DNA of 35,657 bases from an uncultured Megamonas sp. (lineage in GTDB: Bacteria > Bacillota > Negativicutes > Selenomonadales > Selenomonadaceae): positions 1 to 35,657 of the forward strand of contig USIX01000005.1 in the NCBI GenBank assembly GCA_900554895.1. The letters are read 5' to 3'. The notes under the pieces were generated by a model that saw nothing but the letters and a program-made list of their open reading frames with translations, searched no databases and was not told where the DNA came from. The position numbers and the translations under genes are program-made. Positions 1-6,837 of this stretch are shown here, one piece after another (within the stretch, counting starts at the first letter, position 1; each line of letters begins with the position of its first letter).

Positions 1-650
1 TTGTAGACGGGATAAAAGTTGAGGATAATGCTGATATCTGGAAAGTGCGGCAGAAAGTCAGCATGGTTTTTCAAAATCCGGACAATCAGATAATCGCGAC
101 GATTGTGGAGGATGATATTGCTTTTGGACCGGAAAATATGGGGTTGCCGCGTGAAGAGATACGAGAGCGAGTTGATTTTGCTCTGAAATCTTTGCATATT
201 GAACATTTGCGCGGCTTTGCACCGCATCTTCTGTCTGGTGGGCAGAAACAGCTGACAGCGATTGCCGGAGCTATTGCCATGCGTACAAACTGTCTTGTAC
301 TTGACGAGCCGACGGCAATGCTTGACCCGCAGGGACGGATTGCAGTGATGAAAGCGCTTAAAGAGCTGCATGAAAAATACAATATGACGATAATCATGAT
401 TACTCATTTTATGGAAGAAGCCATGCAGGCGCAGCGGATTATCGTTATGGATAACGGAAAGGTTATTCAAGACGGCACGCCGAAGCAGATTTTCGAGAAT
501 AAGCAGAAACTGCATTCACTGGGGCTGGAAGTACCGCTCAGTGCGGATATTGCTGATGAGTTGAGAAGAAGGGGTATAAAAATTTCTGCTGATGTATTTA
601 CAGCAAAGCAATTGGCAGAAGAATTGGGGAAAATTGCATTATGTCAATAG
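1..650 (+). CDS. ecfA1: ECF transporter ATPase EcfA1 (5' end outside window)
   Basis: ATP-binding subunit of an energy-coupling factor (ECF) importer, which powers uptake of vitamins or metal ions captured by membrane S-components. The open frame runs from the first bases of the window with no stop, so the N-terminus, including Walker A, lies upstream. Visible are the Q-loop (VFQNPDNQ), the ABC signature LLSGGQ, Walker B ending LVLDEPTAMLDP, and the H-loop (MITHFMEE), all intact. It overlaps the next gene by 10 bp, so the two ATPases are probably translationally coupled and form the EcfA1-EcfA2 heterodimer. The FQNPDNQ form of the Q-loop is typical of ECF/CbiO-type ATPases, and the order A1-A2-T-truA is the standard Firmicutes housekeeping ECF locus. 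No S-component is encoded here, consistent with a group II module shared by several S proteins. Confidence 0.93.
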   Translation, partial: VDGIKVEDNADIWKVRQKVSMVFQNPDNQIIATIVEDDIAFGPENMGLPREEIRERVDFALKSLHIEHLRGFAPHLLSGGQKQLTAIAGAIAMRTNCLVLDEPTAMLDPQGRIAVMKALKELHEKYNMTIIMITHFMEEAMQAQRIIVMDNGKVIQDGTPKQIFENKQKLHSLGLEVPLSADIADELRRRGIKISADVFTAKQLAEELGKIALCQ

Positions 651-1507
651 AAATAAGAAATATAACGCATATTTATATGGAAAAAACGCCATACGAAAAA
701 TTGGCACTGGATGATGTAAGTCTGATAATCGAAGAAGGTTCTTTTACAGCGATAGCAGGGCATACCGGTTCGGGAAAATCTACGCTTATGCAGCATGTAA
801 ACGGACTTCTGTCGCCGGACAAGGGGTCGGTATATATTGACGGTACGGATATAAATAAAAAAGGTAAAGCGGCACTTGAGGCACGCCGCAGCGTAGGATT
901 TGTTTTTCAATATCCGGAACAGCAGTTGTTTGAAGAAACAGTGGCAAAGGATATTGCTTTCGGTCCGAAAAATTTCGGTCTTTCGGAAGATGAAATAGAA
1001 AAACGCGTAAAAGAGGCAATGGAATTTGTTGAACTTGATTATGAAGAATATAAGAATAAATCGCCGTTTGAACTGAGCGGCGGGCAGATGCGCCGTGTAG
1101 CCATTGCCGGCATTATTGCTTTAAAACCGAAATATCTTGTACTGGATGAACCGACGGCAGGCTTAGACCCGCGTCTTAAAGCGAATTTGCTCAATAAAAT
1201 AAAAAAACTGCATGATAGGGAAAAAATGACGATTATCATGGTTTCGCATAATATGGACGATATTGCCGAACTGGCTGATAAAGTGGCGGTAATGAACCAC
1301 GGAAAGTTAATGATGTATGACGAGCCGAACAGGGTTTTTGCAAATCGTCAAATTATACAGGAAGCCGGTCTTTTGGAACCGGAGGTAATGCAGCTCTTGC
1401 AGAAAATAAAAGATAGAGGGCTTGATGTCAACGTGAATGTTCTTAATAAAAAAGATGCTTTGAGTGAAATCTTGCAGGCATTGAGAAAGCGGGGGATAAA
1501 ATGCTGA
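641..1507 (+). CDS. ecfA2: ECF transporter ATPase EcfA2
   Basis: Second ATPase of the ECF module, 288 aa, full length for the family. Walker A GHTGSGKST is at residues 40-48, the Q-loop with YPEQQ follows residue 90, the signature LSGGQ is at 145-149, Walker B with catalytic Glu170 is in LVLDEPTAGLDP, and the switch His is 203. The ATG at 641 lies inside the end of ecfA1 (10-bp overlap) and the 3' end overlaps ecfT by 7 bp, so all three subunits are made from one mRNA in near-stoichiometric amounts. The YPEQQLFEE segment after the Q-loop is characteristic of EcfA2-type subunits as opposed to the NPDNQ of the upstream EcfA1. Nothing unusual is seen. Confidence 0.95.
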   Translation: MSIEIRNITHIYMEKTPYEKLALDDVSLIIEEGSFTAIAGHTGSGKSTLMQHVNGLLSPDKGSVYIDGTDINKKGKAALEARRSVGFVFQYPEQQLFEETVAKDIAFGPKNFGLSEDEIEKRVKEAMEFVELDYEEYKNKSPFELSGGQMRRVAIAGIIALKPKYLVLDEPTAGLDPRLKANLLNKIKKLHDREKMTIIMVSHNMDDIAELADKVAVMNHGKLMMYDEPNRVFANRQIIQEAGLLEPEVMQLLQKIKDRGLDVNVNVLNKKDALSEILQALRKRGIKC

Positions 1508-2328
1508 CAGATATAAAAATAGGACAGTATTTTCCGTCAAATTCACTGCTGCATAAATTGGATGCCAGATTTAAAATTGTCAGTCTGCTGTTTTTGGTTG
1601 TAGGCATTTTTATTTTTGACAATCAGTTGTCGTATATTATCTGGTGCATAATTGTAGGGGGATTAATAAAATTATCAAAAATTCCTGTAAAGATGTTTTT
1701 TAATTCCGTAAAGCCGATAATGTGGATTATTTTATTTACATTCATATTGCATATATTCAGCGGAAAAGGCGAACCGCTTTTGGAAATTTGGAAATTGAGC
1801 ATAACATGGAACGGTATAGCGAACGGTTCATTTGTCTGTCTTAGATTACTGCTGTTGATGTTCGGCGCGTCGCTTTTGACGTTTACAACATCTCCTCTTG
1901 TACTGGCCGATGCTATTGAAGATTTAATGAGTCCGCTGAAAAAAGTGGGCGTGCCGGCGCATGAACTAGCCATGATGATGACGATTGCACTTCGTTTCAT
2001 TCCGACGCTTTTGGAGGAAACGGATAAAATCATCAAGGCGCAGAAATCGCGCGGTGCCGATTTTGTAACGGGAAATATTTTCGTACGTATGAAATCGGTC
2101 ATGCCGGTATTAATTCCGTTATTTGTCAGTGCTTTTCGCCGTGCCGACGAGCTGGCGATGGCAATGGAAGCCAGATGCTACCACGGGGGCATCGGCAGAA
2201 CGCGTTTAAAAGAGTTGAAAATGCAGAAAAGGGATTATACGGCAATGATTGTTTTCATAGCAATTATAATTATTTTAATTGCGATAAAAATATTTCTGCC
2301 GGATTTGGTATTATTTTCACTGGAATAA
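1501..2328 (+). CDS. ecfT: ECF transporter transmembrane protein EcfT
   Basis: Membrane scaffold of the ECF importer (275 aa). It joins the two ATPases to exchangeable S-components. The sequence shows an N-terminal hydrophobic block (about residues 25-110), a cytoplasmic helical region and a C-terminal membrane segment rich in Ile near residues 245-265. The conserved coupling-helix region is visible as AMEARCYHGGIGRTRLKEL near residue 220, the family's Ala-Arg-Gly-type motif; the first Arg is conserved and the expected Gly is Tyr-His-Gly here. Its start ATG overlaps the ecfA2 stop region, and it ends just before a strong intrinsic terminator, so it closes the ECF operon. Confidence 0.94.
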   Translation: MLTDIKIGQYFPSNSLLHKLDARFKIVSLLFLVVGIFIFDNQLSYIIWCIIVGGLIKLSKIPVKMFFNSVKPIMWIILFTFILHIFSGKGEPLLEIWKLSITWNGIANGSFVCLRLLLLMFGASLLTFTTSPLVLADAIEDLMSPLKKVGVPAHELAMMMTIALRFIPTLLEETDKIIKAQKSRGADFVTGNIFVRMKSVMPVLIPLFVSAFRRADELAMAMEARCYHGGIGRTRLKELKMQKRDYTAMIVFIAIIIILIAIKIFLPDLVLFSLE

Positions 2329-2356
2329 AAAAGCAGGCTTTCGAGCCTGTTTTTAT
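2329..2356 (+). terminator. Intrinsic terminator after ecfT
   Basis: Stem CAGGCT/AGCCTG (2334-2349) with a TTCG tetraloop, preceded by an A run and followed by TTTTT. It begins directly after the ecfT stop codon and separates the ECF operon from truA, which therefore has its own promoter. Confidence 0.9.
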
Positions 2357-2590
2357 TTTGCTGTGTTTTAAATGAATTTAAAGCAGATTGCTAATGAATA
2401 ATATTGTTGATAAAATAATTATATTGCCTGCTGTGCTAGTTGTTCACTTTTCTTTGCGGTCAAAGAAAAATTGCCTGACGTAATATAAAAATAATAATTC
2501 TTTTTATGTTATATTATGTAGAAAAGCAATTTCTTAAATTTTACTAGCACAATAGATTTATAGTATATTTCAGTATGAAAGGAAGAAATA
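2357..2590. other. Intergenic region with small palindromes
   Basis: AT-rich 234-bp spacer before truA. It holds a 9-bp hairpin TTTTCTTTG/CAAAGAAAA near 2447-2469 preceded by GTTCA, closely related to the palindrome at 11466-11493, and distant inverted copies of TGTGCTAGT (about 2434) and ACTAGCACA (about 2544). A truA promoter must lie here, but no -35/-10 pair stands out clearly; TTATATTATG near 2510 is the best -10 candidate. Confidence 0.4.
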
Positions 2591-3361
2591 ATGAGACCGG
2601 AACATAAGGAAATGATGAAAAAAAGGGCGCGTAATATAAAATTGACGTTGGCGTATGACGGAACAAATTATCACGGTTTTCAGCGGCAGAATAAAGTCGT
2701 GGCGGTGCAGAACGTATTGGAGGAGGTACTGCATAAACTGTTCGGCGACAGCATAGAGCTTGCAGCAGCCGGTAGAACGGATGCGGGTGTTCATGCCAAA
2801 GGGCAGGTGGTGAATTTCTTCACGGACGGAACGATACCGATTGAACGGGTGGCCTATGCGGCAAACAGACTTCTGCCGGAAGATATAGTGATTACAAAGG
2901 CGGAAGAAACAGGCAGAGATTTCAGTGCACTTCACTGCGTACAATCGAAGATTTATCTGTATAAAGTATATCAGTCGCCTGTTGCCGACCCGTTTCTGAC
3001 GCGTTATTACTGGCACGTGAATAAAAAGCTGAATTTGGAAAATATGCAGGGGGCTTTAAAATATATTGAAGGAGAGCATGATTTTTCTTCATTCCGTTCC
3101 GTAGGGGGAAATGATACGAGTCCTGTGCGGGAAATATATGAAGCAAGCTGCAGTCAACAGGGGAATATTTTCACTTTTAAATTCTGGGGCAGCGGTTTTT
3201 TGTATCATATGGTCAGAAATATAATGGGTCTTGTCGTAAATATCGGTTTGGGCAGAGTGGATAAGGATGAGATGCCGAAAATCATAGCGGCGAAAAATCG
3301 GGCGCTGGCAGGGAAAATGGCACCGGCGAACGGATTGTATCTGTATAAAGTTTATTATTGA
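2591..3361 (+). CDS. truA: tRNA pseudouridine(38-40) synthase TruA
   Basis: Converts uridines 38-40 of the anticodon stem-loop of many tRNAs to pseudouridine. The 256-aa protein has the family motif GRTDAGVHAKGQVVNF with the catalytic Asp64, an N-terminal AYDGTNYHGFQRQ block, and the later segments HDFSSFRSVGGN and FLYHMVRNIMG. The start at 2591 is supported by GAAAGGAAG a few bases upstream; a later ATG would cut the usual N-terminal strand less cleanly. The gene lies just downstream of ecfT as in many Firmicutes, but here a terminator separates them. The next gene starts 8 bp after the truA stop, so truA, the GNAT gene and the P-loop gene probably form one transcript. Confidence 0.96.
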   Translation: MRPEHKEMMKKRARNIKLTLAYDGTNYHGFQRQNKVVAVQNVLEEVLHKLFGDSIELAAAGRTDAGVHAKGQVVNFFTDGTIPIERVAYAANRLLPEDIVITKAEETGRDFSALHCVQSKIYLYKVYQSPVADPFLTRYYWHVNKKLNLENMQGALKYIEGEHDFSSFRSVGGNDTSPVREIYEASCSQQGNIFTFKFWGSGFLYHMVRNIMGLVVNIGLGRVDKDEMPKIIAAKNRALAGKMAPANGLYLYKVYY

Positions 3362-3369
3362 GGAAAATG

Positions 3370-3825
3370 ATGAATATAAAATTATATAATATAAAAAATC
3401 AGCCGTGTTTTGCAAAAAAAGCGGCACAATGGTTTGCGGAAAAATGGGAAATTCCGATAGAAGAGTATGAACAAAGTATAGCTGAGTGCATAGAAGATAA
3501 ATCAACAGTTCCACAGTGGTATATTGTTTTAAACAGACAGCAGGATATTATTGCGGGTGCAGGCGTCATAGAAAATGATTTTCACGATAGAAAAGATTTA
3601 ACACCTAATATATGTGCTTTATATGTGGAAGAAGAATACAGAAAAAAAGGTATTGCCGGATGTATTTTGAATTTTATTCGCAAGGAGTTTAAAAATAAAG
3701 GTGTAAAAAAATTGTATCTTGTAACGGAACATACGAATTTTTATGAAAAATACGGCTGGAATTTCTTTACGATGGTAAATGATGATATGGGAGAAAAAAT
3801 ACGAATGTATGTAATTGATTGTTGA
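3370..3825 (+). CDS. GNAT family N-acetyltransferase
   Basis: Small (151 aa) acyl-CoA-dependent N-acetyltransferase of unknown substrate. The GNAT core is visible: the beta4 strand ICALYVEEEYRKKGIAGCIL carries the acetyl-CoA pyrophosphate-binding loop (R-K-K-G-I-A-G, the Q/R-x-x-G-x-G/A motif), followed by LYLVTEHTNFYEKYGWNFF, where the EKYGW segment is the usual C-terminal splayed strand of the family. The ATG at 3370 is preferred because GAGG lies 6 bp upstream; ATG 3367 and TTG 3358 are alternatives in the same frame. It follows truA almost without a gap. The pairing with truA is not a known functional link, so the substrate cannot be inferred. Confidence 0.85.
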   Translation: MNIKLYNIKNQPCFAKKAAQWFAEKWEIPIEEYEQSIAECIEDKSTVPQWYIVLNRQQDIIAGAGVIENDFHDRKDLTPNICALYVEEEYRKKGIAGCILNFIRKEFKNKGVKKLYLVTEHTNFYEKYGWNFFTMVNDDMGEKIRMYVIDC

Positions 3826-3835
3826 GGTATGTTAA

Positions 3836-4348
3836 ATGGTAATTTTAATTACAGGTGCTAGTCATACGGGAAAGACTCTGCTGGCGCAGAAATTATTGGA
3901 AAAATATAAATGTCCGTATCTGAGCATTGACCACTTGAAAATGGGATTAATCAGAAGCGGACAGACAGATTTGACGGCTGAAGAAGATGATAAACTCACG
4001 GATTATTTATGGCCGATTGTTTGTGAAATAGTGAAGACAGCTATCGAAAACGGACAGAATTTAATTGTGGAAGGGTGTTATATTCCGGAAGATTGGCGGA
4101 AAGATTTTACGGAAGTTTATCTGAAAGAGATAAAATATTACTGTTTGATAATGAGCGAAAAATATATAGAAAAAAATTTCATGAAGATAAAAAAATATGC
4201 CAATATTATCGAACAGCGTTTAAATGATGATTATTGTACAAAAGAACTGCTGATTGAAGAAAACAGCCATAATTTTGCCATATGCAGAAAATATAACTAT
4301 GATTATATTCTGCTTGATGATGAATATGATTTGGCGGACAGAATATAA
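3836..4348 (+). CDS. Small P-loop NTPase / kinase-like protein
   Basis: A 170-aa protein that begins directly with a Walker A loop, GASHTGKT (residues 7-14), preceded by a hydrophobic strand (VILIT). It continues with YLSIDHLKMGLIR, a typical kinase-type second strand with Asp, and NLIVEGCYIPEDW, which fits the Walker B/acceptor strand of adenylate/shikimate-kinase-like small-molecule kinases (2-phosphoglycerate kinase-like family). The substrate is unknown. The start has GAGGT about 9 bp upstream. It is the last gene of the truA run and ends one base before a symmetrical terminator. All core motifs are present, so it is probably active. Confidence 0.75.
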   Translation: MVILITGASHTGKTLLAQKLLEKYKCPYLSIDHLKMGLIRSGQTDLTAEEDDKLTDYLWPIVCEIVKTAIENGQNLIVEGCYIPEDWRKDFTEVYLKEIKYYCLIMSEKYIEKNFMKIKKYANIIEQRLNDDYCTKELLIEENSHNFAICRKYNYDYILLDDEYDLADRI

Positions 4349-4383
4349 AAAATCCCGCAGAAAATATTTCTGCGGGATTTTTT
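4348..4383. terminator. Bidirectional intrinsic terminator
   Basis: Perfect 13-bp stem AATCCCGCAGAAA/TTTCTGCGGGATT (4351-4379) with a 3-nt loop, flanked by A and T runs, lying between two convergent genes. It can stop transcription from both sides. Confidence 0.92.
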
Positions 4384-4407
4384 GCGTGTATATATTAAGT
4401 TTATAAA

Positions 4408-5181
4408 TTAATTATTGCCCGAGCAGCCGTGTTTATTTTCGCCGCACTGGTGCTGACCGCAGGAGTGCTGATGAGCGTGATGATTGCAGGTAACGTTGGC
4501 AGTATATTCAAGCGTACCGGCAAGATAAGCTTTTACGGCTTCGTCAGCACTGCCCGTTACGCCGCCGAACAGTTTAATGCCAGCCTGAGCCAGAGCGTTC
4601 TGCGCACCGCCGCCGATACCGCCGCAGATTAATATATCAACCTGATTACCATTTAAAAGCGTAGCAAGAGCGCCGTGTCCCTGGCCATTGGTATCGATAA
4701 CCTGCTGATTTACAATTTGATTGTTTTCGATGTCATATATTTTGAATTGGGAGGAATGACCGAAATGCTGAAAAATATTTCCATTAGAGTAAGTTACTGC
4801 TATTCTCATAATATTATCTCCTTTTTGCTGTATAAATCGAGTGATTTTTCCCTGATGCTTGCGACAGTTTCGGCGACAGTTTGCAGGAATATCACTGCAA
4901 ATACGGTAATTGCCGCCGGAAATTGCAAGTTCCTTGCCGTGTACGATGCTGTCGGCTATTTTGTAACGTGCCGTTTCATAGATTTCCGTAACGGTTGTAC
5001 GGGAAATTTCCATTTGTTGGGCACATTCCAAATGAGTGAGTTTTTCTAAATCAATCAGACGGATTACTTCGTATTCGTCCAATGTCAGAATGATTTTTCC
5101 GCCAGAGGAAATTCCTTCAGGAACGAAACTGTCATAGGCCGGTTCAAAACAGATACGGCGGCAACGTGTAGGTCGTGCCAT
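4408..5181 (-). CDS. DUF134 DNA-binding domain fused to a NifX/NafY-type cofactor-binding domain
   Basis: Residues 1-110 are a DUF134 protein: MARPTRCRRI start, a helix-turn-helix with TLDEYEVIRLIDLEKLTHLECAQQMEISRTTV, and a short Cys-rich tail. Residues 125-235 are a dinitrogenase iron-molybdenum cofactor biosynthesis (NifX/NafY/NifB C-terminal) domain: RIAVTYSNGNIFQHFGHSSQFKIYDIE, then DILICGGIGGGAQNAL. The last 25 residues are rich in His and Cys and probably bind metal. No nitrogenase genes are near; such proteins occur widely in anaerobes and are thought to handle metal clusters. Most genomes carry the two domains as neighbouring genes. Here they are one frame, yet AAAGGAG lies 8 bp before the ATG for Met125 (4809), so the second domain may also be made alone. 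The start at 5181 has a good GAGAGGTG site. Confidence 0.85.
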   Translation of the reverse strand: MARPTRCRRICFEPAYDSFVPEGISSGGKIILTLDEYEVIRLIDLEKLTHLECAQQMEISRTTVTEIYETARYKIADSIVHGKELAISGGNYRICSDIPANCRRNCRKHQGKITRFIQQKGDNIMRIAVTYSNGNIFQHFGHSSQFKIYDIENNQIVNQQVIDTNGQGHGALATLLNGNQVDILICGGIGGGAQNALAQAGIKLFGGVTGSADEAVKAYLAGTLEYTANVTCNHHAHQHSCGQHQCGENKHGCSGNN

Positions 5182-5206
5182 GAAATCACCTCTCTGTAAT
5201 TAATTT

Positions 5207-5254
5207 TCGACATATATCGATTATTATTATAACACTAAGTAATGGAAAATACAA
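5207..5254 (-). promoter_or_regulatory. Promoter and dyad operator of the DUF134-NifX gene
   Basis: On the minus strand, TTGTAT (5254-5249), 17 bp, TATAAT (5231-5226). The dyad TCGACATATATCGA (5207-5220) covers the expected start of transcription. The position suggests repression, perhaps by the DUF134 domain of the same gene; that link is inference. Confidence 0.6.
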
Positions 5255-5301
5255 GCAGCAGAAGAATATTATTCAAATTAGAAAGAAAGATTGAAATATT
5301 G

Positions 5302-5315
5302 AAGTGTGCTATAAT
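5302..5315 (+). promoter_or_regulatory. Extended -10 promoter of the YkvI-like gene
   Basis: TGCTATAAT at 5307-5315 is a perfect extended -10 about 45 bp before the chosen start codon; no convincing -35 is seen, as often for extended -10 promoters. Confidence 0.5.
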
Positions 5316-5362
5316 AGAAAATAGATTTAAAACGGTATTATATGAAGAAATCAGGTGAAGCA

Positions 5363-6412
5363 ATGGAGAGTAGGGCGGTTTTAAAGTATGCCGGAGCCTT
5401 TATGGCATGGGTTATCGGTTCAGGTTTTGCAACGGGACAGGAAGTATTGCGTTTTTTTGCCAGTTACGGTTACGTGAGTTACGGAATACTGCTTGTCAAT
5501 CTCGTCGGTTTCTTGGTGGTCGGAAAAACTTTAATGCTGACGGGGTACGAGCATAGACAGCAAAGCGGATTTCAGCATTTCAGATATTATTGCGGAAACA
5601 GGCTCGGCAGTATATATGTATGGACGATGCCGATTGTATGGTTCAGTATGATGGCAATACTGTTTTCAGCGGCAGGTGCAACGCTGTTTGAGTATTTCGG
5701 GATAAATCATTGTATCGGTGCGGCTATTATGGCGGCTTTGGTACTTTTTTCGTATTTAATCGGATTTGAGCGGTTTGTGCAGATTGTTTCGAAAATAAGT
5801 CCCGTAGTTATCATTTTTTGTTTGGCGGTAGGTATGATATCCGTCGCAAGAGATTTTGAATTTATTACGCAGGTATCGGATTCTCTTACGGAATTTCAGG
5901 CTTCACCGAACTGGGTGATAAGTGCATTTTCGTATCTTTCTCTGGATTTTCTGACGGGAAGCACGTATTATACTAATCTTGGTATGGCGGCAAAAAGCAG
6001 ACGGGCAGTAATCTGGGGAGCAGTACTGGGTTCGATTATTTTACTGCTGGTTATCACGATAATGAATACGGCGATACTGTTAAACGGACAGGAAGCGGCG
6101 GCCTTATCCGTTCCGACGTTGTTTTTGGCAAAAAAAATAAGTTACATGTTTGCCGGAGCTTTTTCAGTGATACTGCTATTGGGAATGTTTTCATCCTGTG
6201 CAGCAACGATGTGGAGTATTTGCAGCAATTTTTTTGCTGTGGGAAGTATGAAGAATAAAATAACGGCGGTAATTATTGTGCTGGCGGCATATATTATCAG
6301 TCTGTTTCCGTTCGGCAGTTTGGTAGGGATGATTTTTCCTCTGATTGGTTATTACGGTTTTATTTATATCGGTTGTGTCATTTATAAAGGTTTGAAAAGA
6401 AAAGTATTATAA
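5363..6412 (+). CDS. YkvI-like membrane transport protein
   Basis: Integral membrane protein of about 349 aa with roughly ten hydrophobic segments, related to Bacillus YkvI of the amino acid-polyamine-organocation/LeuT-fold group. The first helix carries the family motif IGSGFATGQEVLRFF, with the unwound Gly-Ser-Gly that binds substrate in LeuT-fold carriers. The later helices include SYLSLDFLTGSTYYTN and the C-terminal FPFGSLVGMIFPLIGYYGF. The substrate is unknown. The ATG at 5363 is chosen because AGGTGA lies 4-5 bp upstream; an in-frame ATG at 5342 has no ribosome site. The gene stands alone between an extended -10 promoter and a strong terminator. Confidence 0.8.
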   Translation: MESRAVLKYAGAFMAWVIGSGFATGQEVLRFFASYGYVSYGILLVNLVGFLVVGKTLMLTGYEHRQQSGFQHFRYYCGNRLGSIYVWTMPIVWFSMMAILFSAAGATLFEYFGINHCIGAAIMAALVLFSYLIGFERFVQIVSKISPVVIIFCLAVGMISVARDFEFITQVSDSLTEFQASPNWVISAFSYLSLDFLTGSTYYTNLGMAAKSRRAVIWGAVLGSIILLLVITIMNTAILLNGQEAAALSVPTLFLAKKISYMFAGAFSVILLLGMFSSCAATMWSICSNFFAVGSMKNKITAVIIVLAAYIISLFPFGSLVGMIFPLIGYYGFIYIGCVIYKGLKRKVL

Positions 6413-6413
6413 A

Positions 6414-6451
6414 AAATCCCCCTTTGCAATTTTGCATTGGGGGTTTTTAAT
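6414..6451 (+). terminator. Intrinsic terminator after the YkvI-like gene
   Basis: CCCCC (6420-6424) pairs with GGGGG (6441-6445), with an inner TTGCAA-type stem, preceded by A6 and followed by T5. The T run merges with a plausible promoter for the small gene downstream (TTGCAA 18 bp before TAATAT). Confidence 0.85.
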
Positions 6452-6483
6452 ATGTAGGCAAGGCAAATTAACGAGTTGGCTTT

Positions 6484-6513
6484 CTCTCGTCGTTAGTCCC
6501 TGATGACGAGAGG
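6484..6513 (+). promoter_or_regulatory. Stem-loop hiding the ribosome site of the small toxin gene
   Basis: Perfect 8-bp stem CTCTCGTC (6484-6491) with GACGAGAG (6505-6512), 13-nt loop. The right arm contains the AGAGG Shine-Dalgarno sequence of the ORF at 6522. Sequestered ribosome sites are typical of type I toxin mRNAs. Confidence 0.7.
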
Positions 6514-6521
6514 TGATAACT

Positions 6522-6638
6522 ATGTACGAATACATGATAAATGCTATCATTGAAACGGCTCTGAACAGTCAGCTTTCCGTGGCTGGCAGCTTTACGGCTG
6601 TCGTCATGGTTATCGCTTTAATCGGCAGTAAAAAATAG
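6522..6638 (+). CDS. Candidate type I toxin, small hydrophobic peptide
   Basis: A 38-residue peptide starting MYEYMINAII, with one membrane-spanning stretch (about residues 20-35, AGSFTAVVMVIALIG) and a terminal Ser-Lys-Lys. Length, single membrane segment and basic C-terminus match Firmicutes type I toxins such as BsrG/TxpA, though no sequence identity to a named family is claimed. Its ribosome site (AGAGGTGATAACT) is locked in an 8-bp hairpin. Downstream, a symmetrical terminator (6659-6696) is met head-on by a convergent RNA from a near-consensus minus-strand promoter. The peptide is only supported by this architecture; it could also be an inactive remnant, since the region around it is decaying. 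Confidence 0.5.
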   Translation: MYEYMINAIIETALNSQLSVAGSFTAVVMVIALIGSKK

Positions 6639-6658
6639 TTTTTCTTCGATATAAAGCA

Positions 6659-6696
6659 AAAAAGCCAAACTTAAATGGCTCTACGTTTGGCTTTTT
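6659..6696. terminator. Shared bidirectional terminator of the candidate toxin-antitoxin pair
   Basis: Stem AAAAAGCCAAAC/GTTTGGCTTTTT (6659-6670 with 6685-6696) and a 14-nt loop, with A/T runs on both sides so it works in both directions. Overlapping 3' ends at such a terminator are where toxin and antitoxin RNAs usually pair. Confidence 0.8.
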
Positions 6697-6759
6697 CAAA
6701 TCACAACAACGATAAGAGAAGGCTAACGCGGTCAAACGTTAATTGCCTTGTCTTTTTGT
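6659..6759 (-). ncRNA. Candidate antitoxin RNA
   Basis: A minus-strand promoter with -35 TTGAAT (6794-6789), 17 bp, -10 TATAAT (6771-6766) predicts an RNA of about 100 nt starting near 6759 and ending at the bidirectional terminator, convergent with the 38-aa ORF. It has no plausible ORF. Its 5' part (CAAGGCAATTAACG, then GTTAGCCTTCTCTTATCG) closely resembles the 5' leader of the toxin mRNA (AAGGCAAATTAACG, GTTGGCTTTCTCTCGTCG from 6457), so the locus is bounded by an imperfect inverted repeat. Antisense pairing would be confined to the shared 3' region. The role is inferred from layout. Confidence 0.5.
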
Positions 6760-6810
6760 ATCTTTATTATACTACATAGAAAGAGCAAATTCAAATATGA
6801 TATAATGAAA
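6731..6810. repeat. 80-bp direct repeat, copy 1
   Basis: Identical to 8937-9016 at 78 of 80 positions (differences near 6760 and 6762). It carries two back-to-back promoters: minus-strand TTGAAT-17-TATAAT for the antitoxin-like RNA, and plus-strand extended -10 TGATATAAT (6798-6806) for the downstream gene. Confidence 0.95.
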
Positions 6811-6837
6811 TTAATTTGTAGACAAAAAGAAGGCGAT

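Noticed and set aside
4675..5049. 124-aa plus-strand ORF opposite the DUF134-NifX gene
   Set aside because: Antisense to conserved motifs, no ribosome site and no domain.
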